Positions 28,111-37,848 of a stretch of DNA of 64,000 nucleotides are shown here, in pieces. The notes beneath the pieces were generated by a model. It had not been told where the DNA came from. It made no database searches and saw only the letters and a program-made list of their open reading frames with translations. The translations under genes were made by a program, and so were the position numbers. The stretch covers positions 1,302,001 to 1,366,000 of the forward strand of contig NZ_PIPR01000001.1 of assembly GCF_003987355.1 (NCBI RefSeq). The letters are read 5' to 3'. The DNA comes from Pseudidiomarina aestuarii (lineage in GTDB: Bacteria > Pseudomonadota > Gammaproteobacteria > Enterobacterales > Alteromonadaceae). Position 1 is the first letter of the stretch; each line of letters opens with the position of its first letter.

Positions 28111-29448
28111 GTGAGCCAATACGACCCATTACACGATGTAAATCCTGGCCCACATCGCCCATACCCAAATAGCTATTGGTTACAACAGACCTCCTCCGCA
28201 CAATTTCCACAAACTGCAACTGAATTACCAGCCACCGCTGATATCGTGGTGATAGGTGCCGGATTTACCGGGCTTAATGCTGCGTTAGAATTGGCTGAGA
28301 CCTACCAGCAACAAGTGGTGGTGGTGGAAGCCAATCAACTCGGCTGGGGCTGCTCGATGCGTAATGCTGGCTTCGCTATGCCGGGCACTGGCAGACTGGG
28401 CTATGCAGCGTGGGAAAAGCGTTGTGGTGTCGATGTTGCCAGAGGTATCCAAGCAGAGTATCAGCTCGCATTTGAACGCTTAGAACGACATATCGCAGCC
28501 TGCCCTGAGCACGCTCAGGTGCAACGGGGTGGTTATCTGAAGATTGCACATCGAGCCAAAGCGGTAGCCGAATTGCGTCAGCAATTTGATGCGCTGCAGC
28601 GCTATGAACCCAGCACAACGTGGCTTGACCGCGCTGCTATTCAGGCGCGAGTCCAGAGTCCGCAAGCCCATGCTGCGATTCACTTTCCGCAGAGTTTTGG
28701 TATTAATCCAGTGTTATTGACGACGAGTGTTGCTCGGCAAGCGGTTGAAGCCGGTGTGAAAGTGGTTGAGCATGCACCAGTCTCTCAGTGGCAAACCGAA
28801 GCTGATGGTTCCCATTGTCTGCATACACCCCGTGGTCATATTCGCTCTCAAAAAGTCATTATTGCGAGCAACGGCTACACTCCGAATCATTTGCACCCCA
28901 GTATTCATGGCCGGACGCTGCCGGTGCTGTCCAGTGTGATCGTCACGCGACCACTGACTCCAGCGGAGTTAGCGGAAACGCATTTAAACAGTCGTGAATT
29001 GGTCATGGATACGCGCACTTTGAAATATTATTTCCGGCTGCTTCCTGATAATCGTTTATTGTTTGGTGGTCGCGGCGCTATACGTGGCAAAGATGCAAAC
29101 AATCCGCGTTATACCCGTGACTTGATGCAAGCGCTCAGTGCTACCTTCCCGCAATTGAACGATCTTGCAGCAGAACAACCGGATTACTCTTGGAGTGGTT
29201 GGGTGAGCGTGGCGCTGGATGATTATCCGCGGATTTACAGTCCAGCCTCAGGTATTTTCACGAGCATGGGCTATTGCGGATCAGGAGTCACTTTTACTCA
29301 GTTGGCCGGACAACGGGTCGCGCAACTCGCGATGGGTGCTGAACTACCGGCGCTGCCGTTCTATCAATCGGAACTGCCAAAATTTCCGTTTGCCGGCTTG
29401 CGGCGCGTTGGCCAATGGTTGTTTTACCAGGCCAACGTCAACCGCTAG
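28111..29448 (+). CDS. FAD-dependent oxidoreductase (DAO / PuuB-like)
   Basis: 445 residues of the D-amino-acid oxidase superfamily. The FAD ADP-binding motif is VVIGAGFTGLNAALELAETY (about residues 46-65), followed by GWGCSMRNAGFAMPGTG and the C-terminal GYCGSGVTFTQLAGQRVAQL. The closest known group by pattern is gamma-glutamylputrescine oxidase/OrdL, but glycine/sarcosine oxidases share this layout. It starts at GTG 28111 with GCGGAGG upstream. It follows the GNAT by 18 bp, so it may belong to the ahcY transcript. No polyamine genes are nearby to fix the substrate. Confidence 0.82.
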   Translation: MSQYDPLHDVNPGPHRPYPNSYWLQQTSSAQFPQTATELPATADIVVIGAGFTGLNAALELAETYQQQVVVVEANQLGWGCSMRNAGFAMPGTGRLGYAAWEKRCGVDVARGIQAEYQLAFERLERHIAACPEHAQVQRGGYLKIAHRAKAVAELRQQFDALQRYEPSTTWLDRAAIQARVQSPQAHAAIHFPQSFGINPVLLTTSVARQAVEAGVKVVEHAPVSQWQTEADGSHCLHTPRGHIRSQKVIIASNGYTPNHLHPSIHGRTLPVLSSVIVTRPLTPAELAETHLNSRELVMDTRTLKYYFRLLPDNRLLFGGRGAIRGKDANNPRYTRDLMQALSATFPQLNDLAAEQPDYSWSGWVSVALDDYPRIYSPASGIFTSMGYCGSGVTFTQLAGQRVAQLAMGAELPALPFYQSELPKFPFAGLRRVGQWLFYQANVNR

Positions 29449-29454
29449 TTTTTC

Positions 29455-30603
29455 TTAGAGACCGAAAACAACCTTCTCGCTGCGCAACATACGACCGATC
29501 AGCATCAGCAGCAACGCCGACAGTGCGAAGGTAGCAACTGCACTTAATGCCATCGGCAGCCACTGTAAGGCCTCACCTTTAATGATGTCGAGTAGGGCCT
29601 GATGCTGGCCGGTAATCGGCAAGTAATACAACGCCTGATGCTTCACACGTGAAAACTCGACCCCAAACACAGCCAACATCGGCAGCATCAGCAAGAAAGA
29701 AATATAGGTTTGTGCCTCTTTAAAACTCTTCGCTCGGAACGATACGAAGAGCTGTAACGCGGTCGCAAACAACGCCAATGGAAATAGTAGTGCGATGATG
29801 AGTAGAATCGACTGCCAACCGAGTGCAATGCTAATTCCGATGTTATGTAACGGTAGGAAACTGAAAATAAACGGAATCAAAACCACACTCAGAATACCAC
29901 CAAATATTGCGAAGCAACTCGCAGCAAGAGCCTTACCCCACACCAATTGCTGCGCTGTTAACGGTTGCGACAACAACAATTCCAGTGAGTTACGTTCACG
30001 TTCACCAGCGCTGATATCGATGGCTACGTTCATACCGGAAAAGAACACCGACAACAGCATAAACACCAACACACTACCCATGAGTAACGCTGCGCGTGAC
30101 CCCTTGGTTGCGGTATCGTGCTTGACCAGATCAATAGCGTTCATAATGCCAGGATCGATGCCGCGCATCTGTAAGCGAATATAGGTCAATTGATTGCTAT
30201 AACTCTGCACTGCGCGCTCGACCCGATTGATGTCGGTGCGTTGCTTTTGCGCAGAAAAATCAGCGGTCAGTGTGACTTCGATAGGCTTGGCTTTGGCTAT
30301 ATTCTCAGCCCAGTTTTCACTGATAGCTAAGACAATAGGCTGCTGCCCGTCAGGCCATGGTTTCTCGCGTTCCACAATACCTTGCCGTTGCAGGTGGGCA
30401 ATAAATGCCGGAGCATGTTCCGCGCCCTCGATATTGATGCCGACGTCACTCTCATCAGTCAATTGTGAGATTAACACAAAAAAAGCGACCGCCATCAACA
30501 GGGGACCAAAGAAAGCATAGGACATAGCCGCCATAACCGAGCGCTTATCCCGTAGGGCATCGCGCAATTCCTTGCGCCAGACAATCAGTAATGGATTGCT
30601 CAT
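29455..30603 (-). CDS. ABC-2 type transporter permease (NatB-like)
   Basis: 382 residues. A first membrane segment (about 25-45) is followed by an extracytoplasmic domain of about 130 residues and then five hydrophobic segments from about residue 170. The central ISAGERERNSLELLLSQPLT is the motif common to NatB/YhaP-type permeases. In Bacillus, NatAB exports sodium, but many homologues serve other substrates. It overlaps the ATPase gene upstream by four bases and is convergent with the FAD oxidoreductase, six bases away. Confidence 0.87.
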   Translation of the reverse strand: MSNPLLIVWRKELRDALRDKRSVMAAMSYAFFGPLLMAVAFFVLISQLTDESDVGINIEGAEHAPAFIAHLQRQGIVEREKPWPDGQQPIVLAISENWAENIAKAKPIEVTLTADFSAQKQRTDINRVERAVQSYSNQLTYIRLQMRGIDPGIMNAIDLVKHDTATKGSRAALLMGSVLVFMLLSVFFSGMNVAIDISAGERERNSLELLLSQPLTAQQLVWGKALAASCFAIFGGILSVVLIPFIFSFLPLHNIGISIALGWQSILLIIALLFPLALFATALQLFVSFRAKSFKEAQTYISFLLMLPMLAVFGVEFSRVKHQALYYLPITGQHQALLDIIKGEALQWLPMALSAVATFALSALLLMLIGRMLRSEKVVFGL

Positions 30604-31334
30604 GCTGCGATCCCCTCATCGGTACCAATAATTTTCACGAATGCTTCTTCGAGCGCACTTTCACCCGTTAACTCGCAGAGTTCTTGGGTCGTGCCCTGTG
30701 CCGCCACTTTGCCCGCAGCAATCACCACTACTTTGTCACACAGCGCTGCAACTTCTTGCATCACGTGTGACGAGAATAGAATACTGGTGCCCTGCTGCCG
30801 CAGTTCTCGCAGCAAGTCCCGCAAAATCCGCGTACTCATCACATCAAGTCCACGGCTGGGCTCGTCAAGTATCAGATGCTTCGGTTGATGCACAATCGCT
30901 TGCGCTAGTGCTACTTTCATCCGCTGACCTTGAGAAAAGCCTGTGGCTCTGCGGTCTGCAATTGCCGTCATATCTAAGCGTTCAATTACATGCGCGACGG
31001 CCTCTGCCTGCTTTGCTCCTTGCATCCCGTGCAATGCAGCGAAGTAGGCGATTTGTTCGCGCGCTGTGAGACGCTCATACAAGCCGAATTTATCTGGAAA
31101 AATACCAATGCGTTTGCGAGCCTCTAATGGCGCGACTTTTGCGTCAATACCATCAATCAGAGCTTCACCGGAATCTGCTTGTAATAGACCATAAATGGTA
31201 CGGAGACAGGTTGTTTTACCCGCGCCATTTGGCCCCAACAAACCGGTAATCTCGCCCTCAGGAGCACTGAAAGATAATCCGTTTAATGCGTTGACGTTTC
31301 CGAAGGCTTTTTGTAGTTGTTTTACTTCAATCAT
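30600..31334 (-). CDS. ABC transporter ATP-binding protein (NatA-like)
   Basis: 244 residues. Walker A GPNGAGKT at residues 34-41, signature FSQGQRMKVALAQAI, Walker B HLILDEPSRGLD and switch His in SSHVMQEVAALCD are all intact. It should energise the permease encoded by the overlapping next gene. It lies nine bases after the TAP-type hydrolase, so hydrolase, ATPase and permease form one operon. Confidence 0.92.
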   Translation of the reverse strand: MIEVKQLQKAFGNVNALNGLSFSAPEGEITGLLGPNGAGKTTCLRTIYGLLQADSGEALIDGIDAKVAPLEARKRIGIFPDKFGLYERLTAREQIAYFAALHGMQGAKQAEAVAHVIERLDMTAIADRRATGFSQGQRMKVALAQAIVHQPKHLILDEPSRGLDVMSTRILRDLLRELRQQGTSILFSSHVMQEVAALCDKVVVIAAGKVAAQGTTQELCELTGESALEEAFVKIIGTDEGIAA

Positions 31335-31343
31335 CGTCTGCTC

Positions 31344-32813
31344 CTAGAGTCCTTTACCGTTTGCATTGAGTACAAATGGCATTGGCTTCGCAGCCGTAGT
31401 TAAGCAAGCATCGTCTAACTTAGATAAGTCATTATGGTCAATAAACTGACCCGCGAGCTTGTTCGCACAGGTGTGACCCACAATGGTATGTGACCCGTGG
31501 GTGGCGACTAGGTGACGACTGTTCGACAACGTCTCAGCAGCAATTTCGCCCCACGCAACAGGTGTCACTGGATCTAATTCGCCCGACAACAGCAGTGTTG
31601 GGATGTCACTCTGAACTGGCTCAAACCAACTGTCTGGTCGCGGCGCTTGTGGCCATACCGAACACATGTCAACAAAAGCATCACCCGTACGGCTGCCAAT
31701 AAAGTCATTGTCACCATCGCTGGCTAGTAACTCATCGGTGGCACGCGGTAAGTCTTCGCTACAGAGCACGGACAACATCAACCCCATATACAGTTGCGAT
31801 TGATTCATCACACCGCCCATGAGGCCAAGCAAAGGCTCATAGTTGCCTTGAGCAGTCTCATTGATCACATAGGGCAGCATTTGACGCGTCGTTGGATGGT
31901 ACAAAGACACCCGCATGACTCCGGTGAAACGGCCTGCGGTCACCAGAATATCCGTCGCTTCATTACTCAAAGGATCAGGAACTGTAATAGGTACCGGATC
32001 GTTTTCTAATTGCTGCAACACATTGCGATAGGTTTCCTCGAGGTTTGGAAACTCGCTGTTACATGCACTCGACTCACGGCAACGCGTCAAAAGCTTGTCG
32101 AACGACTCAGCTCCATGTTTGCCAAATGGACCCACGACAACTTGAACTGGTGCTACAGCATCGAGCACAGCGCTACGCACAGACTCTGGCGCTTCACGCA
32201 TATACACCAAACCCGCACGGCTGCCGTAAGAACCACCATACAGATTTACTTGCTGATAGCCGAGGTGCTCGCGTACCCGCTCGAAATCACGAATCGCATT
32301 CACCGAGTGATACTGTGTGAGATCAGTCTCGTCATAACGTGCCAAGCATTCACCGGCCATTTGATCGAGCTGCACATCATCATCATTTTTGACGAGCTCA
32401 TCCATGTGATCGACTTCGCAGCTCAATGGGTTTGATTTACCCGTACCGCGTTGATCAATCAAGAGGATATCGCGCTTGCGGCGGACATCTTTGAAAATCC
32501 GGTCAATCATCGCCGCGAGTTCTGTTGCGGCTTGCCCAGGACCACCTGCAAGAATGAGCAAAGGATCCGCAGCTTTGCTCTCGCTGACTGCTGGTAACAC
32601 AGCGAAGTTGATCGGGATCTGACGGCCGTCGGGACGATCATAGTTTTCTGGAACCATAATCTTTCCACACCGCACCTGTTCAGAAATATTGCGTAAATAG
32701 CAACCCTCTAACTGCGTTGGGTTGGGTTGAGCCGAAGACTGCGCTGCTACTGAACTTGGCAAGGTTGCCATAGCCCCAAAACATGCGAGTAATACAAGAG
32801 GTAGACGCTTCAT
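31344..32813 (-). CDS. Exported alpha/beta hydrolase, tripeptidyl-aminopeptidase (TAP)-like
   Basis: 489 residues with a signal peptide (MKRLPLVLLACFGAMATLPS, likely cleaved after VAA). The hydrolase core shows ILAGGPGQAA (oxyanion region), DILLIDQRGTGKSNP, and nucleophile elbow YGGSYGSRAGLVYMR. The acid and base lie in the TAP-like C-terminal domain: LSGELDPVTP and ATHGSHTIVGH. Such enzymes release short peptides from protein N-termini, or cleave prolyl bonds. As first gene of an operon with a NatAB-like transporter, it may process something moved by that transporter; this is inference. A 7-3-7 palindrome sits just before the start. Confidence 0.87.
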   Translation of the reverse strand: MKRLPLVLLACFGAMATLPSSVAAQSSAQPNPTQLEGCYLRNISEQVRCGKIMVPENYDRPDGRQIPINFAVLPAVSESKAADPLLILAGGPGQAATELAAMIDRIFKDVRRKRDILLIDQRGTGKSNPLSCEVDHMDELVKNDDDVQLDQMAGECLARYDETDLTQYHSVNAIRDFERVREHLGYQQVNLYGGSYGSRAGLVYMREAPESVRSAVLDAVAPVQVVVGPFGKHGAESFDKLLTRCRESSACNSEFPNLEETYRNVLQQLENDPVPITVPDPLSNEATDILVTAGRFTGVMRVSLYHPTTRQMLPYVINETAQGNYEPLLGLMGGVMNQSQLYMGLMLSVLCSEDLPRATDELLASDGDNDFIGSRTGDAFVDMCSVWPQAPRPDSWFEPVQSDIPTLLLSGELDPVTPVAWGEIAAETLSNSRHLVATHGSHTIVGHTCANKLAGQFIDHNDLSKLDDACLTTAAKPMPFVLNANGKGL

Positions 32814-32823
32814 AGAATGTTAT

Positions 32824-32840
32824 CCAATTGTAACAATTGG
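32824..32840. promoter_or_regulatory. Perfect 7-3-7 palindrome before the TAP hydrolase start
   Basis: CCAATTG TAA CAATTGG, ten bases upstream of the hydrolase ATG on the minus strand. It could be an operator or an mRNA hairpin partly covering the ribosome-binding site (GGATAACATTCT before ATG). The match is exact but the role is a guess. Confidence 0.4.
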
Positions 32841-32894
32841 CATAGTGTATCGCTTCACCGTACGTCAGAGAAGAGCTTAAACTGTAAAGAAGTG

Positions 32895-33389
32895 TTAGCG
32901 TCGAAAGGAGAGAGTATTCTCGGTTCGCGAATCGTTGTTTCTGAATAGCTGAGAACACGATTCCTCTGCACCATTAACACGGCTCTTGCGCACGCAGGTC
33001 ATGCGCTCACGCAGTACATTTCCGGTTGGGGTATCGAGTAGATTATTCAATTTTGCCCACTCCATGTCACCGGCTTGCATGACAGAGTCAGGATTAGCAC
33101 TGATTGCCAAAAACCGACCGACATCATGGGCATTATGTCGGAGTGCGAACTGAATCAACGACAGATTATTGCAACGAACCGAAGTATAGATGTCACGCAG
33201 ACGTTTTCGTTCATACTGGAGCTTCTGCTTTAAAGCACGAGTATCATTAGTCCGGATAAAGCTGCAAATAGCCAACGCGGTGTCCGCCGATACGTTCTGG
33301 ACACCCAGCTGTTGAGCTTGACTGGGGATGTGATAACCACTACTACCAATAATGATTGAAAGCGTGATTCGAATAAGCCATTTCATCAT
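32895..33389 (-). CDS. Secreted hypothetical protein, DUF3718-like
   Basis: 164 residues. The N-terminus MMKWLIRITLSIIIGSSGYH with cleavage near SQAQQ is a signal peptide. The next 70 residues (ADTALAICSFIRTNDTRALK ... VRCNNLSLIQFALRHNAHDV) resemble DUF3718, a small periplasmic domain from Shewanella-like bacteria with a conserved Cys; I hold this match only moderately. The C-terminal 50 residues include two further Cys. No function can be given. It stands alone between the hydrolase operon and folA. Confidence 0.6.
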   Translation of the reverse strand: MMKWLIRITLSIIIGSSGYHIPSQAQQLGVQNVSADTALAICSFIRTNDTRALKQKLQYERKRLRDIYTSVRCNNLSLIQFALRHNAHDVGRFLAISANPDSVMQAGDMEWAKLNNLLDTPTGNVLRERMTCVRKSRVNGAEESCSQLFRNNDSRTENTLSFRR

Positions 33390-33478
33390 GTGCTGCGACC
33401 AATTAATCTGCGGCGCTGGTTTGCCGTAAAACAGATGCTACCGCTGTCAAACAAGCCTCGCAACGGAATTTAATGTTG

Positions 33479-33982
33479 CTAGTCGTTAACTCTTTGGTAC
33501 ACACATGTGAAAAATGTATGCGGATTGTTTGCATCACTAGGATGCTCAACTTTTTCAACCAGCTCCCAGTTCCCTGCCGCGTGAAAATCGGGGAAATAGG
33601 TATCACCGGCTGTCTTTAAATCGATTTCAGTGAGATACAAGCGCTCAGCTTGCGGCAGAAACTCGCGATAGACGTGACCACCACCGATGATCATCACTTC
33701 ATCACTGTGTCCGGCTGCTTGTAGCGCCAATGCTGGGGAGTTCACCCAGATCACGCCTTGCTCATCCGTATAGGGTTGTTGATGACGTCGCGAGAGCACG
33801 ATATTGGTGCGCTTGGGAAGCGGACGCCCAATGGATTCATAGGTCGCTCGCCCCATCACTACTGGCTTGCCGAGGGTGACTTTTTTGAAGTGTTGGAGTT
33901 CCGCAGGTAAATGCCAAGGCATGTCACCGTCCTTGCCAATCACTCGGTCCTGCGCCATCGCGGCTACTAGTGCGACTATCAA
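33479..33982 (-). CDS. folA: Dihydrofolate reductase
   Basis: 167 residues. It reduces dihydrofolate to tetrahydrofolate with NADPH. The N-terminal MIVALVAAMAQDRVIGKDGD, the substrate helix PWHLPAELQHFKKVTLGKPV, MGRATYESIGRPLP and the NADPH loop VMIIGGGHVYREFLP are diagnostic. The start is TTG at 33982, preceded by a very strong GAGGGGG, which probably balances the weak start codon. A family B repeat fills the gap to obgE upstream on the same strand. Confidence 0.95.
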   Translation of the reverse strand: MIVALVAAMAQDRVIGKDGDMPWHLPAELQHFKKVTLGKPVVMGRATYESIGRPLPKRTNIVLSRRHQQPYTDEQGVIWVNSPALALQAAGHSDEVMIIGGGHVYREFLPQAERLYLTEIDLKTAGDTYFPDFHAAGNWELVEKVEHPSDANNPHTFFTCVYQRVND

Positions 33983-33996
33983 GCTGCCCCCTCAAT

Positions 33997-34079
33997 GAGT
34001 GAATAGTAAACAGAGAAAAGTGAACGGAAAAACTCTGTTCACTACTTCCTATTCACTCTTCACTATTTACTGTTCACTG

Positions 34080-34082
<3 letters not shown>
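33997..34082. repeat. Family B heptad palindrome, copy 3
   Basis: Left arm GTGAATAGTAAACAGAGAAA, right arm TTCACTCTTCACTATTTACT followed by GTTCACTGTCAC. The right end includes the obgE stop codon (TCA on the plus strand at 34080-34082). It lies between obgE and folA, both on the minus strand. Confidence 0.8.
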
Positions 34083-35255
<1,173 letters not shown>

Positions 35256-35270
35256 CTACCTGCTAACATG

Positions 35271-35299
35271 AAAAAACCCCGTCACACCGGACGGGGTTT
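35271..35299 (-). terminator. Rho-independent terminator between rpmA and obgE
   Basis: Stem AAACCCCGTC / GACGGGGTTT with a 6-nt loop. On the minus strand it is followed by six T. It lies 31 bp after the rpmA stop and 21 bp before the obgE start. Confidence 0.85.
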
Positions 35300-35329
35300 C
35301 TAATTCAAACGTGCGCTTTTAGCCTAGTC

Positions 35330-35587
35330 TTACTCAGCTACGATGCTCACGAATTTGCGGTTTTTAGGACCTTTTTCCGCAAAAGAAACTTTACCATCCG
35401 CTAAAGCGAATAAAGTGTGGTCACGACCGATGCCGACGTTGTCACCTGCGTGGAACTTAGTTCCGCGTTGACGAACGATAATGCTACCAGCCAATACTGA
35501 CTCACCACCAAAACGTTTTACACCCAGACGTTTACTTTCTGAGTCGCGACCGTTCTTGGTTGAACCACCAGCTTTTTTGTGTGCCAT
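35330..35587 (-). CDS. rpmA: 50S ribosomal protein L27
   Basis: 85 residues, normal length. [20 protein letters not shown] is the flexible N-terminus that reaches toward the peptidyl-transferase centre, and [17 protein letters not shown] is the family signature. It follows rplU by 18 bp, as in most bacteria. Confidence 0.98.
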   Translation of the reverse strand: MAHKKAGGSTKNGRDSESKRLGVKRFGGESVLAGSIIVRQRGTKFHAGDNVGIGRDHTLFALADGKVSFAEKGPKNRKFVSIVAE

Positions 35588-35605
35588 GTGTCGTTACTCC
35601 TTCAA

Positions 35606-35917
35606 TTAACCGTTGATACCAGTGATTTTCACTTCTGTGAACCACTGACGATGACCTTGACGTTTCATGTGGTGCTTACGACGACGGAACTTGATAATGT
35701 TCACTTTGTCGGCACGACCATGGTTTACCACTTCCGCTTTAACAGAGCCACCAGAAACAAAAGGTGCGCCGATTTTCACGTCGTCACCGTTCGAGAGCAT
35801 TAATACCTCTGCGAACTCAACCACTTCACCAGTGGCCGCTTCCAGCTTTTCCAGGCGGACGATTTGCCCTTCAGTAACACGGTGTTGCTTACCGCCACTT
35901 TGGAATACTGCGTACAT
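35606..35917 (-). CDS. rplU: 50S ribosomal protein L21
   Basis: 103 residues, the same length as E. coli L21. [20 protein letters not shown] and the C-terminal [20 protein letters not shown] are diagnostic. In-frame codons run up to 35950, but ATG 35917 follows GGAG and matches the family start. rplU-rpmA is the ribosomal pair next to obgE. Confidence 0.98.
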   Translation of the reverse strand: MYAVFQSGGKQHRVTEGQIVRLEKLEAATGEVVEFAEVLMLSNGDDVKIGAPFVSGGSVKAEVVNHGRADKVNIIKFRRRKHHMKRQGHRQWFTEVKITGING

Positions 35918-36004
35918 AGTTTTCTCCGATTTGTCCCAGTGGGACGCCATATATTTAAATCAGGGCGCGAAGTATACCCATTCTGCGAGTAACAGTAAAT
36001 AGTA

Positions 36005-36104
36005 AAAAGCGATAAAACACCGCTACTGGCTGCTAGCTACTGGTTACTCGCAAAACCTAGATCTGTGTTTTCGAATAGCAAGTAACCAATAGCTAGTAGC
36101 GATT
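36005..36104. repeat. Family A heptad palindrome, copy 5
   Basis: Begins AAAAGCG at 36005. The left arm is CGCTACTGGCTGCTAGCTAC TGGTTACT, the loop holds GATCTGTGTTTTC (36060-36072), and the right arm is AGTAACCAATAGCTAGTAGC. It occupies the ispB-rplU gap (both minus strand), ending two bases before the ispB stop codon; the rplU promoter must lie to its left (35918-36004). Confidence 0.88.
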
Positions 36105-36106
36105 AT

Positions 36107-37078
36107 TTAGTTGAGGCGGGTGACGGCTATGTCGGCTAGAGCGTGCAATGCATCGCGATATTCCGAAGCCGGTAACGCAGCTAGTTGTGCTTGTGCAAGT
36201 TGGGCTTCTTTCAGCGCGCGATCACGTGTGTATTCGAGCGCTCCAGTGCGCTGCATGGTCGCAAGAATAGTGCTAAGTTGATCACGCCCATCACCTTGTT
36301 CTATGGCGAGACGAATTTGCTTTGCTTCGTGTTCGTTGCCGTGCCACATGGCATAAAGTAACGGCAGTGTCGGCTTCCCTTCAGCGAGATCATCGCCAGC
36401 CTGCTTGCCCATCACATCGCTGTCGGCGGTGTAATCCAGTAGATCATCCACCAACTGGAAGGCGGTGCCGAGGTGACGACCATAAGCTGCCAGAGCATCT
36501 TCAACTGCTGCAGGTTGCGCAGCAAGGACCGCGCCCAGTTGCGTTGCGGCTTCAAACAGTTTGCCGGTTTTGCCATAGATCACGGCAAAATAGCTCTTTT
36601 CAGTGGTATCTGGATCATTGCAGTTCATCAGCTGCAACACTTCGCCTTCAGAAATGATGTTGGTGGCGTCGGCGAGAATTTTCATCACCTTCATGGAGTC
36701 TAGCGTGACCATCAACTGGAAGGCGCGTGTATACAAAAAGTCACCGACCAACACGCTTGCTTCATTACCAAACACGGCGTTTGCGGTTTCCTGGCCACGG
36801 CGCAACTCAGAGGCATCGACCACGTCATCATGAAGCAAGGTTGCGGTGTGAATGAACTCAATGATAGTTGCCAAGGTTAAATGCCCGGCTCCCGTGTAAC
36901 CTGCAGCGCGCGCAGCCGTAACCGCCAACAAAGGTCGTAACCGCTTGCCGCCGCTATTGACGATATACAGACCCAGTTGATTAATCAGGGCAACGTCGGA
37001 TTGTAGTTCGCGGCCAATCAATGCATTAACACCTTGCATATCGGCTGCCATCAGCGTGTTGATTTCAGATAACTTCAT
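36107..37078 (-). CDS. ispB: Octaprenyl diphosphate synthase
   Basis: 323 residues. It makes the polyprenyl side chain of ubiquinone and menaquinone. The two Asp-rich motifs are at residues 84-88 (DDVVD) and 211-215 (DDLLD), with GGKRLRPLL near residue 43-51. In E. coli ispB is divergent from rplU, whereas here both read the same way with a repeat element between them. The chain length (C40 or other) cannot be read from sequence. Confidence 0.95.
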   Translation of the reverse strand: MKLSEINTLMAADMQGVNALIGRELQSDVALINQLGLYIVNSGGKRLRPLLAVTAARAAGYTGAGHLTLATIIEFIHTATLLHDDVVDASELRRGQETANAVFGNEASVLVGDFLYTRAFQLMVTLDSMKVMKILADATNIISEGEVLQLMNCNDPDTTEKSYFAVIYGKTGKLFEAATQLGAVLAAQPAAVEDALAAYGRHLGTAFQLVDDLLDYTADSDVMGKQAGDDLAEGKPTLPLLYAMWHGNEHEAKQIRLAIEQGDGRDQLSTILATMQRTGALEYTRDRALKEAQLAQAQLAALPASEYRDALHALADIAVTRLN

Positions 37079-37145
37079 CGTTTGCTGGTACGGTTACTTG
37101 AGGGAGTCCGAATTGTACCGTAAAAAAACGGTAAGGGGCAGCGTT

Positions 37146-37760
37146 TCAACGACTTTGGCCAGCAGAATGCCGCTTCTGCCGCAGCAAACGTTGATGCAAT
37201 AGAGCGATAGCGATCCCGGCGACAATGCCGCCCCAATGTGCCATAAAAGCAATATCGGTAGTGCTGGGTAAATAGAGTGTGTCATAGGTACACTTCACCA
37301 ACAAACCAATACCAATAGCCGTGCCACTCCAACGCCGTAAGAAAGTATCGGCAACTGCGCCCCAAGCGTAAAGGCCATAGAGCGCCCCAGAAAATCCAGC
37401 ATAAATCTGAGTTTGTGGGTCCAACCAGAACATCGCCAAGGTACTACTTACCAGGAGCACCGGCAGCCACAACCAGTCACGCCAACTAGGCAGGTGTTCG
37501 ATAAATAATAACCACCACAACCATAACCCCAGAATATTCAGCCACAAATGAGGCTGGTCGTGATGCACTAGGGCGCCGGTAAGCAAACGCCAGCTTTCTC
37601 CAGCAAGAATCGACGTGCGGTGATAGACCCATTCATCGAGTGATGCGGTCCACTGCCCCGAATAATACAGAATCAGCATAACCAAGCTCAGCACACTGAT
37701 GGGAATCAGCGTTGCTTTGCTAAACGGCAGATTTACCCACCACTGTCTCCACTTGATCAT
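37146..37760 (-). CDS. rrtA: Rhombosortase (rhomboid-family intramembrane serine protease)
   Basis: 204 residues with about six membrane segments. The catalytic Ser is residue 124 in YAGFSGALYGL and the catalytic His residue 175 in FMAHWGGIVAG; HDQPHLWLNILGLW is the rhomboid His/Asn motif. The short length and the AGFSGALYG form are those of RrtA, which cleaves proteins ending in a GlyGly-CTERM tail (glycine motif, hydrophobic segment, basic end) exported through type II secretion. None of the proteins in this window has such a tail, so substrates must be encoded elsewhere. Confidence 0.85.
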   Translation of the reverse strand: MIKWRQWWVNLPFSKATLIPISVLSLVMLILYYSGQWTASLDEWVYHRTSILAGESWRLLTGALVHHDQPHLWLNILGLWLWWLLFIEHLPSWRDWLWLPVLLVSSTLAMFWLDPQTQIYAGFSGALYGLYAWGAVADTFLRRWSGTAIGIGLLVKCTYDTLYLPSTTDIAFMAHWGGIVAGIAIALLHQRLLRQKRHSAGQSR

Positions 37761-37779
37761 CGGACGATCTCACTCCCAT

Positions 37780-37817
37780 AAAAAACGCCGAGCTGAAGGT
37801 TATCTTCAAGCTCGGCG
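37780..37817 (-). terminator. Rho-independent terminator after the TonB-dependent receptor gene
   Basis: Stem CGCCGAGCTGAAG / CTTCAAGCTCGGCG with one bulged base, and a run of six T on the minus strand. It lies 31 bp past the receptor stop. Confidence 0.85.
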
Positions 37818-37848
37818 CTGCAGAGGTCAACGCTTTTATATCATCAAT

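Noticed and set aside
37115..37132. Terminator between rrtA and ispB
   Set aside because: TACCGT-A7-ACGGTA can pair, but the stem is short and no T run follows on the relevant strand.
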